Assembly (NCBI GenBank): GCA_947176045.1 | Contig: CAMWPF010000095.1 | Location: 1 to 6,196, forward strand | DNA: 6,196 nt | From: an uncultured Treponema sp. | GTDB lineage: Bacteria; Spirochaetota; Spirochaetia; Treponematales; Treponemataceae | Direction of reading: 5' to 3' | Shown: positions 1 through 6,196 of the stretch, in pieces | Layout: every line of letters starts with the position of its first letter | Position numbering within the stretch: the stretch's first letter is position 1 | The notes under the pieces: model-generated | What the model saw: only the letters and a program-made list of their open reading frames with translations | The model's database searches: none | Told to the model about the DNA's origin: nothing | Program-made: the position numbers and the translations under genes

Positions 1-23
1 GCCTTACTTATCATATTTTGCAC
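1..23 (-). CDS. Start of an unidentified gene, cut by the left edge
   Basis: Only the first seven codons and part of an eighth are visible, read from a GTG at 21-23 as M-Q-N-M-I-S-K. The start is supported by an AAAGGAG ribosome binding site that ends 8 nt before the GTG. An in-frame ATG at 12-14 is an alternative, but it lies 17 nt from that site, which is too far. The gene follows pheS on the same strand after 103 nt and could be the next member of the operon or the first gene of a new unit. Nothing can be said about its product. Confidence 0.45.
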
Positions 24-31
24 GTATCTTT

Positions 32-38
32 CTCCTTT
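32..38 (-). promoter_or_regulatory. Ribosome binding site for the gene leaving the left edge
   Basis: The minus strand reads AAAGGAG here, a strong Shine-Dalgarno sequence. It lies 8 nt upstream of a GTG codon at 21-23. It is the main evidence that a gene starts there, because the visible coding part is only a few codons long. Confidence 0.5.
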
Positions 39-65
39 ATGCTAATCTGACCATTTCATAGTTCG

Positions 66-94
66 GGGGGCGGCCTTAAAATCCGGCAGCCCCC
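66..94 (-). other. GC-rich hairpin downstream of pheS
   Basis: An inverted repeat in the pheS-distal spacer pairs 66-71 with 89-94 (GGGGGC against GCCCCC). After a single mismatch (72 with 88), 73-75 pairs with 85-87, leaving a 9-nt loop. The stem is strong, and its place about 30 nt after the pheS stop is where a terminator would be expected. Neither strand has a run of T after the stem: the minus strand continues GAACTATGAAATGG. It is therefore not a canonical intrinsic terminator. It could be a 3'-end stabiliser, a pause site, or part of a Rho-dependent end. Confidence 0.5.
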
Positions 95-126
95 TTCCGT
101 ATAGCAGCACTGTAGAAATATGTCCG

Positions 127-1683
127 CTAGAACCGCGCACGGCGCAACCGCACCCGCTCAATATCTTCGCAGAACAATTCGCGCAAATCATTGAGTCCGA
201 GCGCCATAAGCGCCATGCGGTCGATTCCGATCCCCCATGCAAGCACCGGCACATCGACTCCCATCGCCTTCGTCACCTCCGGGCGGAAGATGCCGGAACC
301 ACCCAGCTCAAACCAGCCAAGCACGGGATGCTTGATATGAACTTCAATCGAAGGCTCCGTGAATGGAAAGTAGCCGGGAACATACTTGACTTCCGTCGCG
401 CCGGCAATTTCCGTTGCGAACATCTTGAGGAAGCCGAGCAGCGTGCGCAAATTCACTTCGCTGCCAAGGACGATTCCTTCCGTCTGATAAAAGTCGCTCA
501 AATGCGTCGCGTCAACTTTATCATAGCGGAAGCAGCGCACGATTCCAAAATACTTGCCGGGAACTTCCGCCTTATGCAGCTGATGGGCAGACAAAACCGT
601 TCCCTGGCTGCGCAAAATAAGCCGGCGCGTAAAATCACGGTCAAACTGATAGTTCCAGCCGCGGCTTCCAGAATCGCCGCCGTTCTCATGGACGGCCGCA
701 ATATTGGAAAGGTACGGCTCTTCTATGGAACGCGCGTGCGTCGGACTCTTCAAGCGGTACACATCATGAATGTCGCGCGCGGCATGAAATTGCGGCATGA
801 ACAGCGCGTCGCCGTTCCAGAATTCCGTTTCGACAAGCGGTCCGTCGAATTCTTGAAAACCGAGCGAACACAGCTTGTCCTTGACAGATTCCAAAAACTG
901 CACGTATGGATTTGTGCGCCCCGGAATGACGCGCGCCGGAGGAACGGCAATGTTGTAGCCGCGGAACGCGCCCTGCTTCCACTCGCCGGAGGCAAGCATC
1001 TTCGGCGTAATCTCACCGATTTCATTGCCCGTAATGCCCGATTTTTGAAGTTCCGCCGCAACCGCCGCGGCATCCGGCAAAAGGCGGTATGCCACCGTCT
1101 CGCGCTCCACAATCTTGAACGGACTGCTCGCGGCGCCGCGCTTTTTCGCAAGCCCGGCAATGACAGCCTGCTCTTCTCCGGAAAGCGCCGCCTTGTCGAG
1201 CAGCCCTCCGTCCGCAGAAAGCGCCTTCTTCATAAGCCCGGACGCAATTTTCATGCGGGCGGGAAGCGCCGCACCCGTGCACTCAGCCTTCTTCTCAGCG
1301 TTCATTTTCAAAACGCCGTCCTTGGAAAGCTGTCCGAACACGCTTCCAATATCCTTGCCTTCCACGCCGAGCGCCGCGGCAATTTCCGGCAAGGAGGTTG
1401 CGCCGTTCGCCTTCAAAAACGCGACCGCGCGCTCCTCCACAGACCCTGATTCGGAAATCGCCCTCCCGGTTTCCGTAATTTCATAATACGTATGCGGCGT
1501 CCGGGAAATTTCCTGAATCAAATTTTTACCGGAAAGCCATGAAAACGCCTGGTTTGCATGACCTTCCTTGTAATCAAGCTCTTCCACCAATCTGGCGGCA
1601 GTGAGCGCATCTGTTTCGGAATAGTTCAAAAGCACCTTGATTTCCAGCGGGTGCAGGTTTTTTATGATACTTGCAGCATCCAT
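127..1683 (-). CDS. pheS: Phenylalanine--tRNA ligase alpha subunit, archaeal/eukaryotic type
   Basis: This is the catalytic alpha chain of phenylalanyl-tRNA synthetase, which with the beta chain charges tRNA-Phe with phenylalanine in the cytoplasm. Its 518 residues are far longer than the roughly 330-350 of usual bacterial PheS, and the motifs are those of the archaeal/eukaryotic form. Residues 1 to about 230 are winged-helix-like tRNA-binding modules, including HPLEIKVLLNY near the start. The class II catalytic core follows: GFQEFDGPLVETEFWNGDAL at 275-294, then PQFHAARDIHD at 297-307. Motif 2 is the stretch 380-403 with R383, R386, DATHLSDF and QTEG. Next come YFPFTEPSIEV (438-448), the glycine-rich GGSGIFRPEV (461-470) and motif 3 GIGIDRMALM (484-493). 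The ATG at 1681-1683 has only a weak AGG upstream, and the preceding gene stops 17 nt before it, so translation may be partly coupled. No pheT lies in the window, which fits a lineage where the two subunits are unlinked. No T-box or Phe-rich leader is visible. Confidence 0.97.
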   Translation of the reverse strand: MDAASIIKNLHPLEIKVLLNYSETDALTAARLVEELDYKEGHANQAFSWLSGKNLIQEISRTPHTYYEITETGRAISESGSVEERAVAFLKANGATSLPEIAAALGVEGKDIGSVFGQLSKDGVLKMNAEKKAECTGAALPARMKIASGLMKKALSADGGLLDKAALSGEEQAVIAGLAKKRGAASSPFKIVERETVAYRLLPDAAAVAAELQKSGITGNEIGEITPKMLASGEWKQGAFRGYNIAVPPARVIPGRTNPYVQFLESVKDKLCSLGFQEFDGPLVETEFWNGDALFMPQFHAARDIHDVYRLKSPTHARSIEEPYLSNIAAVHENGGDSGSRGWNYQFDRDFTRRLILRSQGTVLSAHQLHKAEVPGKYFGIVRCFRYDKVDATHLSDFYQTEGIVLGSEVNLRTLLGFLKMFATEIAGATEVKYVPGYFPFTEPSIEVHIKHPVLGWFELGGSGIFRPEVTKAMGVDVPVLAWGIGIDRMALMALGLNDLRELFCEDIERVRLRRARF

Positions 1684-1700
1684 TTGAAATATGCCTGCGG

Positions 1701-2099
1701 CTACCGCGAGAATTTCACATGGGAAATGTACTGAGCCCAGCTGACTCCGCGGTCATCCTTGTAATAGCGAACCTTGTCGCGCTCCATATATTTGTAATGA
1801 TAGTAGCGGTTCTCCTTGGTGAAATCTTCAAGGCACGCAAGAACGGAGTTCATCGCTTCGCCGGCATCGTACGTAACGTACATACACGTATAGTAAATGC
1901 GCACCTCGTCAAACATTGGAATATATTCTATTTTTACCTTCGCCGTCTTGTCAGTTGTATGCTGATTTTCAGGAACAATGATTTTTGTAGAAAGGTCTAC
2001 AGTATCAGATTCATCAGGCAGCGCGGACACCTCAGACTGGGCGAACAGAATGCCAGCCGTAAAAAATACAGACAGAAAAACAAGAACTGCTTTCTTCAT
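1701..2099 (-). CDS. Small secreted protein of unknown function
   Basis: The predicted protein has 132 residues and I do not recognise its family. It opens with a clear signal peptide: MKK, a hydrophobic stretch to about residue 18, and a likely cleavage near LFAQ-SEV at about residue 20. There is no cysteine at the cleavage site, so it should be free in the periplasm or outside rather than a lipoprotein. The mature part begins acidic and Ser/Thr-rich. Its second half is rich in tyrosine and charged residues (FTKENRYYHYKYMERDKVRYY), and it ends with a basic tail. I chose the ATG at 2097-2099 because a GGAGG site lies 5 nt upstream and the signal peptide starts exactly there. An in-frame ATG 33 nt further upstream would put a charged extension before it. 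It sits 34 nt after the preceding secreted-protein gene and 17 nt before pheS. It could be a spirochaete-specific envelope protein, but that is inference. Confidence 0.85.
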   Translation of the reverse strand: MKKAVLVFLSVFFTAGILFAQSEVSALPDESDTVDLSTKIIVPENQHTTDKTAKVKIEYIPMFDEVRIYYTCMYVTYDAGEAMNSVLACLEDFTKENRYYHYKYMERDKVRYYKDDRGVSWAQYISHVKFSR

Positions 2100-2104
2100 A
2101 TTAT

Positions 2105-2109
2105 CCTCC
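2105..2109 (-). promoter_or_regulatory. Strong ribosome binding site that fixes the start at 2099
   Basis: The minus strand reads TGGAGGATAATATG, placing GGAGG 5 nt from the ATG at 2097-2099. It is the strongest Shine-Dalgarno sequence in the internal part of the cluster. It rules against the longer in-frame start at 2132, which would lie upstream of this site. Confidence 0.75.
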
Positions 2110-2133
2110 AGAAAAAAATCGGGTGACTGCAAT

Positions 2134-2853
2134 TTAAAATTGCGTATATTGTATTATTCTATCCGTTTCCAGAAAAAAATCAAGTTCCGCCGTATACCGG
2201 CCGGCGATTATTCCAATCCGAGGCTCGCCGCGGATCAAAACACGCCCAGCTATTTCCTTCGGCTTGTTCTTTGTGATGCTCCTGTAATGGACGCGCACGG
2301 CGTCCTTCAGCGCGGCGGACGCTGCGTCCGTAATGCCGTCGAAGCCGGATGCAACGCTTCCCTGGCCGCGTCCGCGGATCCGTTCATGTACAATGGAATT
2401 CCACTGCCGATAATTCCAAACCATCTGCGGCGTCCGCTCAAAACGAACCCAGCAGCACAGACGGCTGCCTTCAATCCACGGCTTTTCATAGACAATCCGC
2501 TCCTGCACTTCCGCCCGGTAGACTTCAGGCGCCTCGCCCTCCGCTGTCAGCGGTCCGATTTCTTCAATTTCAAACCGCTCCTCAACACCCCGCATCTTGT
2601 CCAGCGGCATATATCGGAATTTCCAACCGTACACCATGCCGTACAGCAGGAACGGAGCCGTTTGCTTGATGCGGCTGACAGGATAGGCGAACAGCCCGGC
2701 ATCCATGTCCTGCGCCTCGGCAAGCCCCGGATAGGCGTCCAGTTCAGCCCACAATGCAATCTGAATGCGTTCCGAAAAATCACGCTGCTGCGCCGGAAGC
2801 ATGTCCAAAAAGAGGAAAAGGAAGAAGAGCGGCGCGAACTGCCTGACGTTCAT
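2134..2853 (-). CDS. Secreted protein of unknown function, coupled to rhomboid
   Basis: The predicted protein has 239 residues and I do not recognise it. An N-terminal signal peptide is visible: MNVRQF, a very hydrophobic run (LFFLFLFLDML), then a likely cleavage after LPA near residue 21. The mature part is mixed, with many aromatic residues in the middle (W80s region YGMVYGWKFRYMP, then CCWVRFER and WNYRQWN at about 133-152). A C-terminal region (about 175-239) reads as a helix followed by beta strands. There is no lipobox and no further membrane segment. The ATG at 2851-2853 overlaps the rhomboid TGA (ATGA), typical of translational coupling, and has no good Shine-Dalgarno of its own. An in-frame ATG at 2872-2874, preceded by GGTGAAGGT, would add seven residues (MERRIPP) and is a fair alternative. 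Its place right after the protease gene makes it a candidate partner or substrate, which is inference. Confidence 0.85.
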   Translation of the reverse strand: MNVRQFAPLFFLFLFLDMLPAQQRDFSERIQIALWAELDAYPGLAEAQDMDAGLFAYPVSRIKQTAPFLLYGMVYGWKFRYMPLDKMRGVEERFEIEEIGPLTAEGEAPEVYRAEVQERIVYEKPWIEGSRLCCWVRFERTPQMVWNYRQWNSIVHERIRGRGQGSVASGFDGITDAASAALKDAVRVHYRSITKNKPKEIAGRVLIRGEPRIGIIAGRYTAELDFFLETDRIIQYTQF

Positions 2854-3491
2854 CGGCGGTATGCGTCTTTCCATACCTTCACCGGATTGATTCCCATCCG
2901 GACGACAAAATAGAGAAACGCGACCGCAAATCCAAACAGATGGGTGAAGTGCGAGATGTTTGAACCGCCCCGGTAGAATTGGCTGAACAGCTCGATCCCC
3001 GCATATATGGCGACGAGCAGCGGCGACGGCACCGGCAAAATTCCCCAAATATAAATGTGCGCCCGGGGAAACACAACCGCATACGCAAACAAAACTGCAT
3101 ACAGCGCGCCGCTCGCCCCGATGAGAACTGCCCCGTAATTCCTGGAAAAAATGTAGAACAGCAGGGAAAGGATCCCGCTCAGGACGCCGCATACAAAGTA
3201 CAGCAGCAGGAATTCCTTAGAGCCGACAGCGCGTTCCAGCGTGATTCCGAAAAAAAGCAGCCCAATCATATTGGAAAGCAAGTGCATGAGGTTCGCGTGG
3301 ACGAACAAGTAGGAAAGCGGCTGCCAGTAAAAATGTCCATATAGGAAAAGCTGCGGATTCAGTCCCAGATACACGCGCAACTGCGGAACCATCGACGTTA
3401 AGAAAAAGACAGCGACGTTGATGACGATGAGTATAATTGTCGCGGAAAAAAAACAGTACTGGAAAGGACGCCGGAGTACAGTTCCCGCCAT
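2850..3491 (-). CDS. Rhomboid family intramembrane serine protease
   Basis: Rhomboids cut transmembrane or membrane-near segments of other proteins within the inner membrane. This 213-residue protein has the minimal six-helix bacterial layout, with hydrophobic segments at about 16-34, 66-86, 93-116, 121-142, 148-171 and 181-199. The catalytic serine is S127 in GASGA. The partner histidine is H184 in THLFGF, in the family pattern H-x-x-G. The oxyanion-side motif is also present: H65, H70 and N74 in FVHANLMHLLSN line up with H145, H150 and N154 of E. coli GlpG. W56 precedes it as in the L1 region. All key residues are intact, so it should be active. No extra cytoplasmic or zinc-finger domain is fused. 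Its ATG shares one base with the TAA of the diguanylate cyclase gene (TAATG), and its own TGA overlaps the next start. A run of eight T lies at codons 13-16. The substrate is unknown. Confidence 0.95.
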   Translation of the reverse strand: MAGTVLRRPFQYCFFSATIILIVINVAVFFLTSMVPQLRVYLGLNPQLFLYGHFYWQPLSYLFVHANLMHLLSNMIGLLFFGITLERAVGSKEFLLLYFVCGVLSGILSLLFYIFSRNYGAVLIGASGALYAVLFAYAVVFPRAHIYIWGILPVPSPLLVAIYAGIELFSQFYRGGSNISHFTHLFGFAVAFLYFVVRMGINPVKVWKDAYRR

Positions 3492-4660
3492 TATTCCGAT
3501 TCTTCCAATCCCGAAACAAGGGACGGCGGCGCGTAAGTCACCCGGTTCCTGCCGTTGTGCTTCGACATGTACAGTCCTTGGTCAGCCTGATTGACAAGCT
3601 GCTTTGGAACGGTGAGCGGATTTTTTTCGCTGTCAAATACGGCGACGCCACAGGAAATCGTTACGCGCATGTGCTGCTCCTTGAAGACGAAATCGTACGC
3701 CTCGATGCAGGAACGGATCCGCTCCGCAACAGCAATCGCATCGTCCTTTTCCGTCTCATTGAGCATGACGACGAATTCCTCGCCGCCGTAACGGCTCGCC
3801 AAATCCTGCTCCCGCAGATTCGACTTGATGAGCGCCGCAACCTGCTTCAGCACGAAGTCGCCGCATTCATGCCCGTACGTATCGTTGAAGTGCTTGAAGA
3901 AGTCGATGTCGAACATAATGACGGAAAGCGGCAGCTTCTGCACGGACGCCAAATCCAGCTTTTCCGTCAGAACATTGAAGAAATAATACTTCAATTTCAG
4001 TTCCGTCATCATGTCCGTTGAAGAACGCTCGATGAGCATTGAGTTGTTGATGGCGATGGCGGAAAGAACGCTGATCTGCTGGATGAAGTCCTTTTCGGAA
4101 TCTGTATATTCCACGCTGTCCTCAGGATTGAATGAAAACCGTTCGCCCAAGAACAGGATTCCGTTGACATGGTTCTTTTGAATCAGCGGCACAATCAGCG
4201 ACGGATTCAAAGAACGGAAAATTTTCATCGCAGGACTTTCCGGACACTTCTTCGCAAGGTAGCTTAAGGAAACGGGCATCTTTTCCTCGCCCAACAACGT
4301 GACAACCGGATCTGTCAAGGAAAACTGGTATTTTTCGTCCCCGGCAATGTCTTGGATGATGTTCTTTGTCTCCAACTGGAAAATGTCAGAATTCAAAAAG
4401 CCGATGACAAAAATGCCGGCGTCGGAAACACGCAGCTGCGCCATGCAGGAGAAGACGATGGATTCAAGCAGTTTGGAAGGCTCCAGCGTAGAACTAAACG
4501 AGCGGGATATTTCCAGCAATTGCTCGAGATCATATATTTTCTTTTCATATTGAGCCGACAATTCCTGAACCGTATCGTCGTTCCGCTCTTTGGCAGGCGC
4601 GGCAGTCCGCCGGCCGTGCTGTCTATGCATATGAAATGGAAATCGTTTTTTTCGTGCCAT
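3491..4660 (-). CDS. GAF-GGDEF diguanylate cyclase
   Basis: This enzyme is predicted to make cyclic di-GMP from two GTP. It has 389 residues and no signal peptide or membrane segment, so it should be cytoplasmic. Residues 1-25 are strongly basic, and about 30-55 form a coiled-coil-like helix. A GAF-like sensory domain spans about 55-210, ending in a signalling helix. The GGDEF domain (about 214-378) has the metal-binding D251 in FDIDFFKHFND, guanine/ribose contacts N259 and D268 in NDTYGHECGD, and the active-site loop GGEEF at 292-296. An intact inhibitory site R283-E-Q-D286 lies five residues before the GG, so product feedback is likely. The usual T-G-L-x-N-R at the domain entry is changed to TELKLK (219-224). 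It starts 14 nt after the upstream gene with only a weak AGG before the ATG. The GAF ligand cannot be read from sequence. No c-di-GMP phosphodiesterase (EAL/HD-GYP) or PilZ receptor is in the window. Confidence 0.95.
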   Translation of the reverse strand: MARKKRFPFHMHRQHGRRTAAPAKERNDDTVQELSAQYEKKIYDLEQLLEISRSFSSTLEPSKLLESIVFSCMAQLRVSDAGIFVIGFLNSDIFQLETKNIIQDIAGDEKYQFSLTDPVVTLLGEEKMPVSLSYLAKKCPESPAMKIFRSLNPSLIVPLIQKNHVNGILFLGERFSFNPEDSVEYTDSEKDFIQQISVLSAIAINNSMLIERSSTDMMTELKLKYYFFNVLTEKLDLASVQKLPLSVIMFDIDFFKHFNDTYGHECGDFVLKQVAALIKSNLREQDLASRYGGEEFVVMLNETEKDDAIAVAERIRSCIEAYDFVFKEQHMRVTISCGVAVFDSEKNPLTVPKQLVNQADQGLYMSKHNGRNRVTYAPPSLVSGLEESE

Positions 4661-4674
4661 TTGAATCTACCTGC

Positions 4675-6196
4675 TTAATTTGTAATTATAGCATAGTTCT
4701 TCATTATTTCAAAGAAAATTTCCCACTTTTGATACTGCTGCTCCAAAAGGTCGGAACTGTCGCGGTTCCGGGACGATATCATAAGCACCTTGAGGTTCGA
4801 TATGATTTCGCTCGTCGGCTTTTTGGAATCCTGCACCAAATCCACGACATGCTTGTAAAGCCTGTTCAGCGCGTTGGTCTCCGATGAAATCAACTTTATC
4901 GCTTCCGCATTGATTCCCGAAACGAGCTGCTCCAACTTTTTAAAAAAGTCCTGATCTTTGTGACTGTCCTTGAGGTAGCCTTCCAACAGGGAGACCGCAT
5001 ACTTGCTGCCCGTCGAAAACGAATCTTCAAACTGCTGGACGTTCTTCTCAACATCCAGCGCCGCGTAGACATCCGCAGAAAATTCCGTCTTGTACGTCGG
5101 ATTGTTGAAAAATCCCTCGATGACAATATTGTTGAACAGCGCCTTTATGGAATCCGGCAGATAGATATGGCAGAACGTCTTGAGAATTTCCATCGGAAGA
5201 ACCCATAAAAATGCCGCCTGCGATCCGGCGACCAATTTTTCACTCATCTCAGCGTTGTAGCCCTGCATTGTTTGCAGCGGCGCATCGCCGAACAGCTCCG
5301 AAAGCTTGCTGCGGATATTTTCATTTTTCGCCTCAGTCTTGATGCGCTGCTCGTCCGCCTTGAACTTCGTCTGCATAATCATTTCAAAATTCCTGCACGC
5401 AGAATCCTTGTATGACGAAGCCTTCGGCTGGTAATTGGAATCAGCCTTGCTGTAGCAGATAAGCGTCCGGATCTTTTCCGGAGAAACAATGTGCTTGAGG
5501 ACATAGGCGATTTTCTTGATGTTCGCCGCGAACAATTCCAGCTCCGCCTGATTCACCTGTCCGGACTTCCGCAGCTGCGCCAGAGCCGACACCATGCTCA
5601 CCGTCGAGTTGGTCAATGTAAGTCCGGCGACTTGAAAATACAAGTCCTCCAGAATTTCAGAAAATTTCTCGATGGACGCCGGCTGATAGGACGGCTCGTA
5701 CTGCAAATCCGCGGAAATATACTGCGGATCAAAAATCTGAAGGACCGTTACAAAATTAAACTTGCAGAAATCCACAAGGAGGTGCAGGGAATTCAAGTCG
5801 CTGTCAATCTTTCTGAAAACATCCGAATTGAGCAGCCGGAGGACGCGGTCCAAATTGCGGCGCTGGCGGTCAAAAACCTGCGAAGTCGTCATGCTTGATT
5901 CCGCAAGCTCCCGCTTGCGCTCTTCATACGAAAGCGACTCGATGACCTTCTGGTCGGCGGGGGAATATCCGGTGAAGACCAGCTGCGCTTCAAACCGCCG
6001 CGAACGCTGCAAATCGTTTCCGCCGATGGTAACATAAAACAAGTCGTCAAGCGGCTTCGCATTGACGTACAGGACGCGCATCGCCTCCGCAAAATTCGGC
6101 AGGAGGCAGCCGTTCTTGTAAATTTCCGGCTGATAGGACTTGCGGGCGGGTGCAAGCTTCTGAATCCGCATTTTCTGCTGGCCGTCCGGGGAAGGG
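4675..6196 (-). CDS. Large helical cytoplasmic protein, 5' end outside window
   Basis: The function is unknown. From the first in-frame ATG (6169-6171) there are 498 residues, but the frame stays open to the right edge (…PSPDGQQK before that M). The ATG has no Shine-Dalgarno site, so I think the true start is further right and the gene is 5'-partial here. The protein is almost all alpha-helical, with no signal peptide, no clear membrane segment, no nucleotide-binding loop and no recognised catalytic motif. It has charged coiled-coil-like stretches at about 80-125, 265-295 and 405-495. An aromatic pattern near the visible N-terminus (YQPEIYKNGCLLPNFAEAM) and the overall build remind me of the spirochaete-restricted DUF5312 family. 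That match is from memory and tentative. It ends 14 nt before the diguanylate cyclase gene, which suggests a shared transcript. It might be a scaffold or regulatory partner, but nothing in the sequence proves that. Confidence 0.85.
   Translation of the reverse strand, partial: PSPDGQQKMRIQKLAPARKSYQPEIYKNGCLLPNFAEAMRVLYVNAKPLDDLFYVTIGGNDLQRSRRFEAQLVFTGYSPADQKVIESLSYEERKRELAESSMTTSQVFDRQRRNLDRVLRLLNSDVFRKIDSDLNSLHLLVDFCKFNFVTVLQIFDPQYISADLQYEPSYQPASIEKFSEILEDLYFQVAGLTLTNSTVSMVSALAQLRKSGQVNQAELELFAANIKKIAYVLKHIVSPEKIRTLICYSKADSNYQPKASSYKDSACRNFEMIMQTKFKADEQRIKTEAKNENIRSKLSELFGDAPLQTMQGYNAEMSEKLVAGSQAAFLWVLPMEILKTFCHIYLPDSIKALFNNIVIEGFFNNPTYKTEFSADVYAALDVEKNVQQFEDSFSTGSKYAVSLLEGYLKDSHKDQDFFKKLEQLVSGINAEAIKLISSETNALNRLYKHVVDLVQDSKKPTSEIISNLKVLMISSRNRDSSDLLEQQYQKWEIFFEIMKNYAIITN

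Noticed and set aside
66..94. Calling the hairpin a Rho-independent terminator
   Set aside because: Neither strand has a T run after the stem, so the definition is not met.
42..254. Minus-strand 70-codon frame overlapping the pheS 3' end
   Set aside because: It is out of frame with pheS, covers the conserved C-terminus, and its product is Cys/Arg/Ser-rich without motifs. It is treated as a shadow.
328..1449. Long plus-strand open frame of 373 codons opposite pheS
   Set aside because: It lies wholly inside the certain pheS gene. Its product is arginine-rich and low in recognisable motifs, as expected for an antisense shadow of a biased codon pattern.
1684..1700. T-box or Phe-rich leader peptide controlling pheS
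   Set aside because: Only 17 nt separate pheS from the previous gene, with no room for a T-box, and the preceding protein is a signal-peptide-bearing product without a Phe run.
2108..2181. Repeat of CCAGAAAAAAATC at 2108-2120 and 2169-2181
   Set aside because: One copy is in a spacer and the other in coding sequence for DFFLE. The repeat is short and A-rich, so chance is the simplest explanation.
2854..3192. Upstream extension of the 239-residue protein into the rhomboid gene
   Set aside because: The open frame continues to an ATG at 3192, but this part lies across the rhomboid coding sequence and has no motif. The signal peptide begins at the 2853 start.
3437..4021. Plus-strand open frame of 194 codons opposite the cyclase gene
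   Set aside because: It overlaps the conserved GGDEF core on the other strand, has no ribosome binding site I could support, and shows no family features.

Overview
The window suggests a spirochaete, most likely a treponeme of roughly balanced base composition. The best evidence is a phenylalanyl-tRNA synthetase alpha chain of the archaeal/eukaryotic type, which spirochaetes are known to carry. It sits among genes for unrecognised secreted proteins and a helical protein that resembles a spirochaete-restricted family. The species cannot be fixed from the sequence alone.

Every gene I can support lies on the minus strand, so transcription runs from the right edge to the left. In that order they are: a large helical cytoplasmic protein of unknown function, open at the right edge (4675-6196); a GAF-GGDEF diguanylate cyclase (3491-4660); a six-helix rhomboid protease with its catalytic residues intact (2850-3491); a secreted protein of 239 residues (2134-2853); a secreted protein of 132 residues (1701-2099); pheS (127-1683); and the first codons of another gene leaving the left edge (1-23).

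Spacing is very tight: 14 nt, then a 1-base stop/start overlap (TAATG), then a 4-base overlap (ATGA), then 34 nt, then 17 nt. No internal terminator or obvious promoter separates the genes, so this looks like one operon. The only real spacer, 103 nt after pheS, holds a GC-rich hairpin without a U tract and then a good ribosome binding site for the next gene.

By function the cluster combines a c-di-GMP signalling enzyme, a membrane protease, two exported proteins and a translation housekeeping enzyme. The most suggestive part is the translationally linked trio of diguanylate cyclase, rhomboid and secreted protein. A functional link among them is inference from layout only. I saw no mobile element, CRISPR array, tRNA, rRNA or clear riboswitch.
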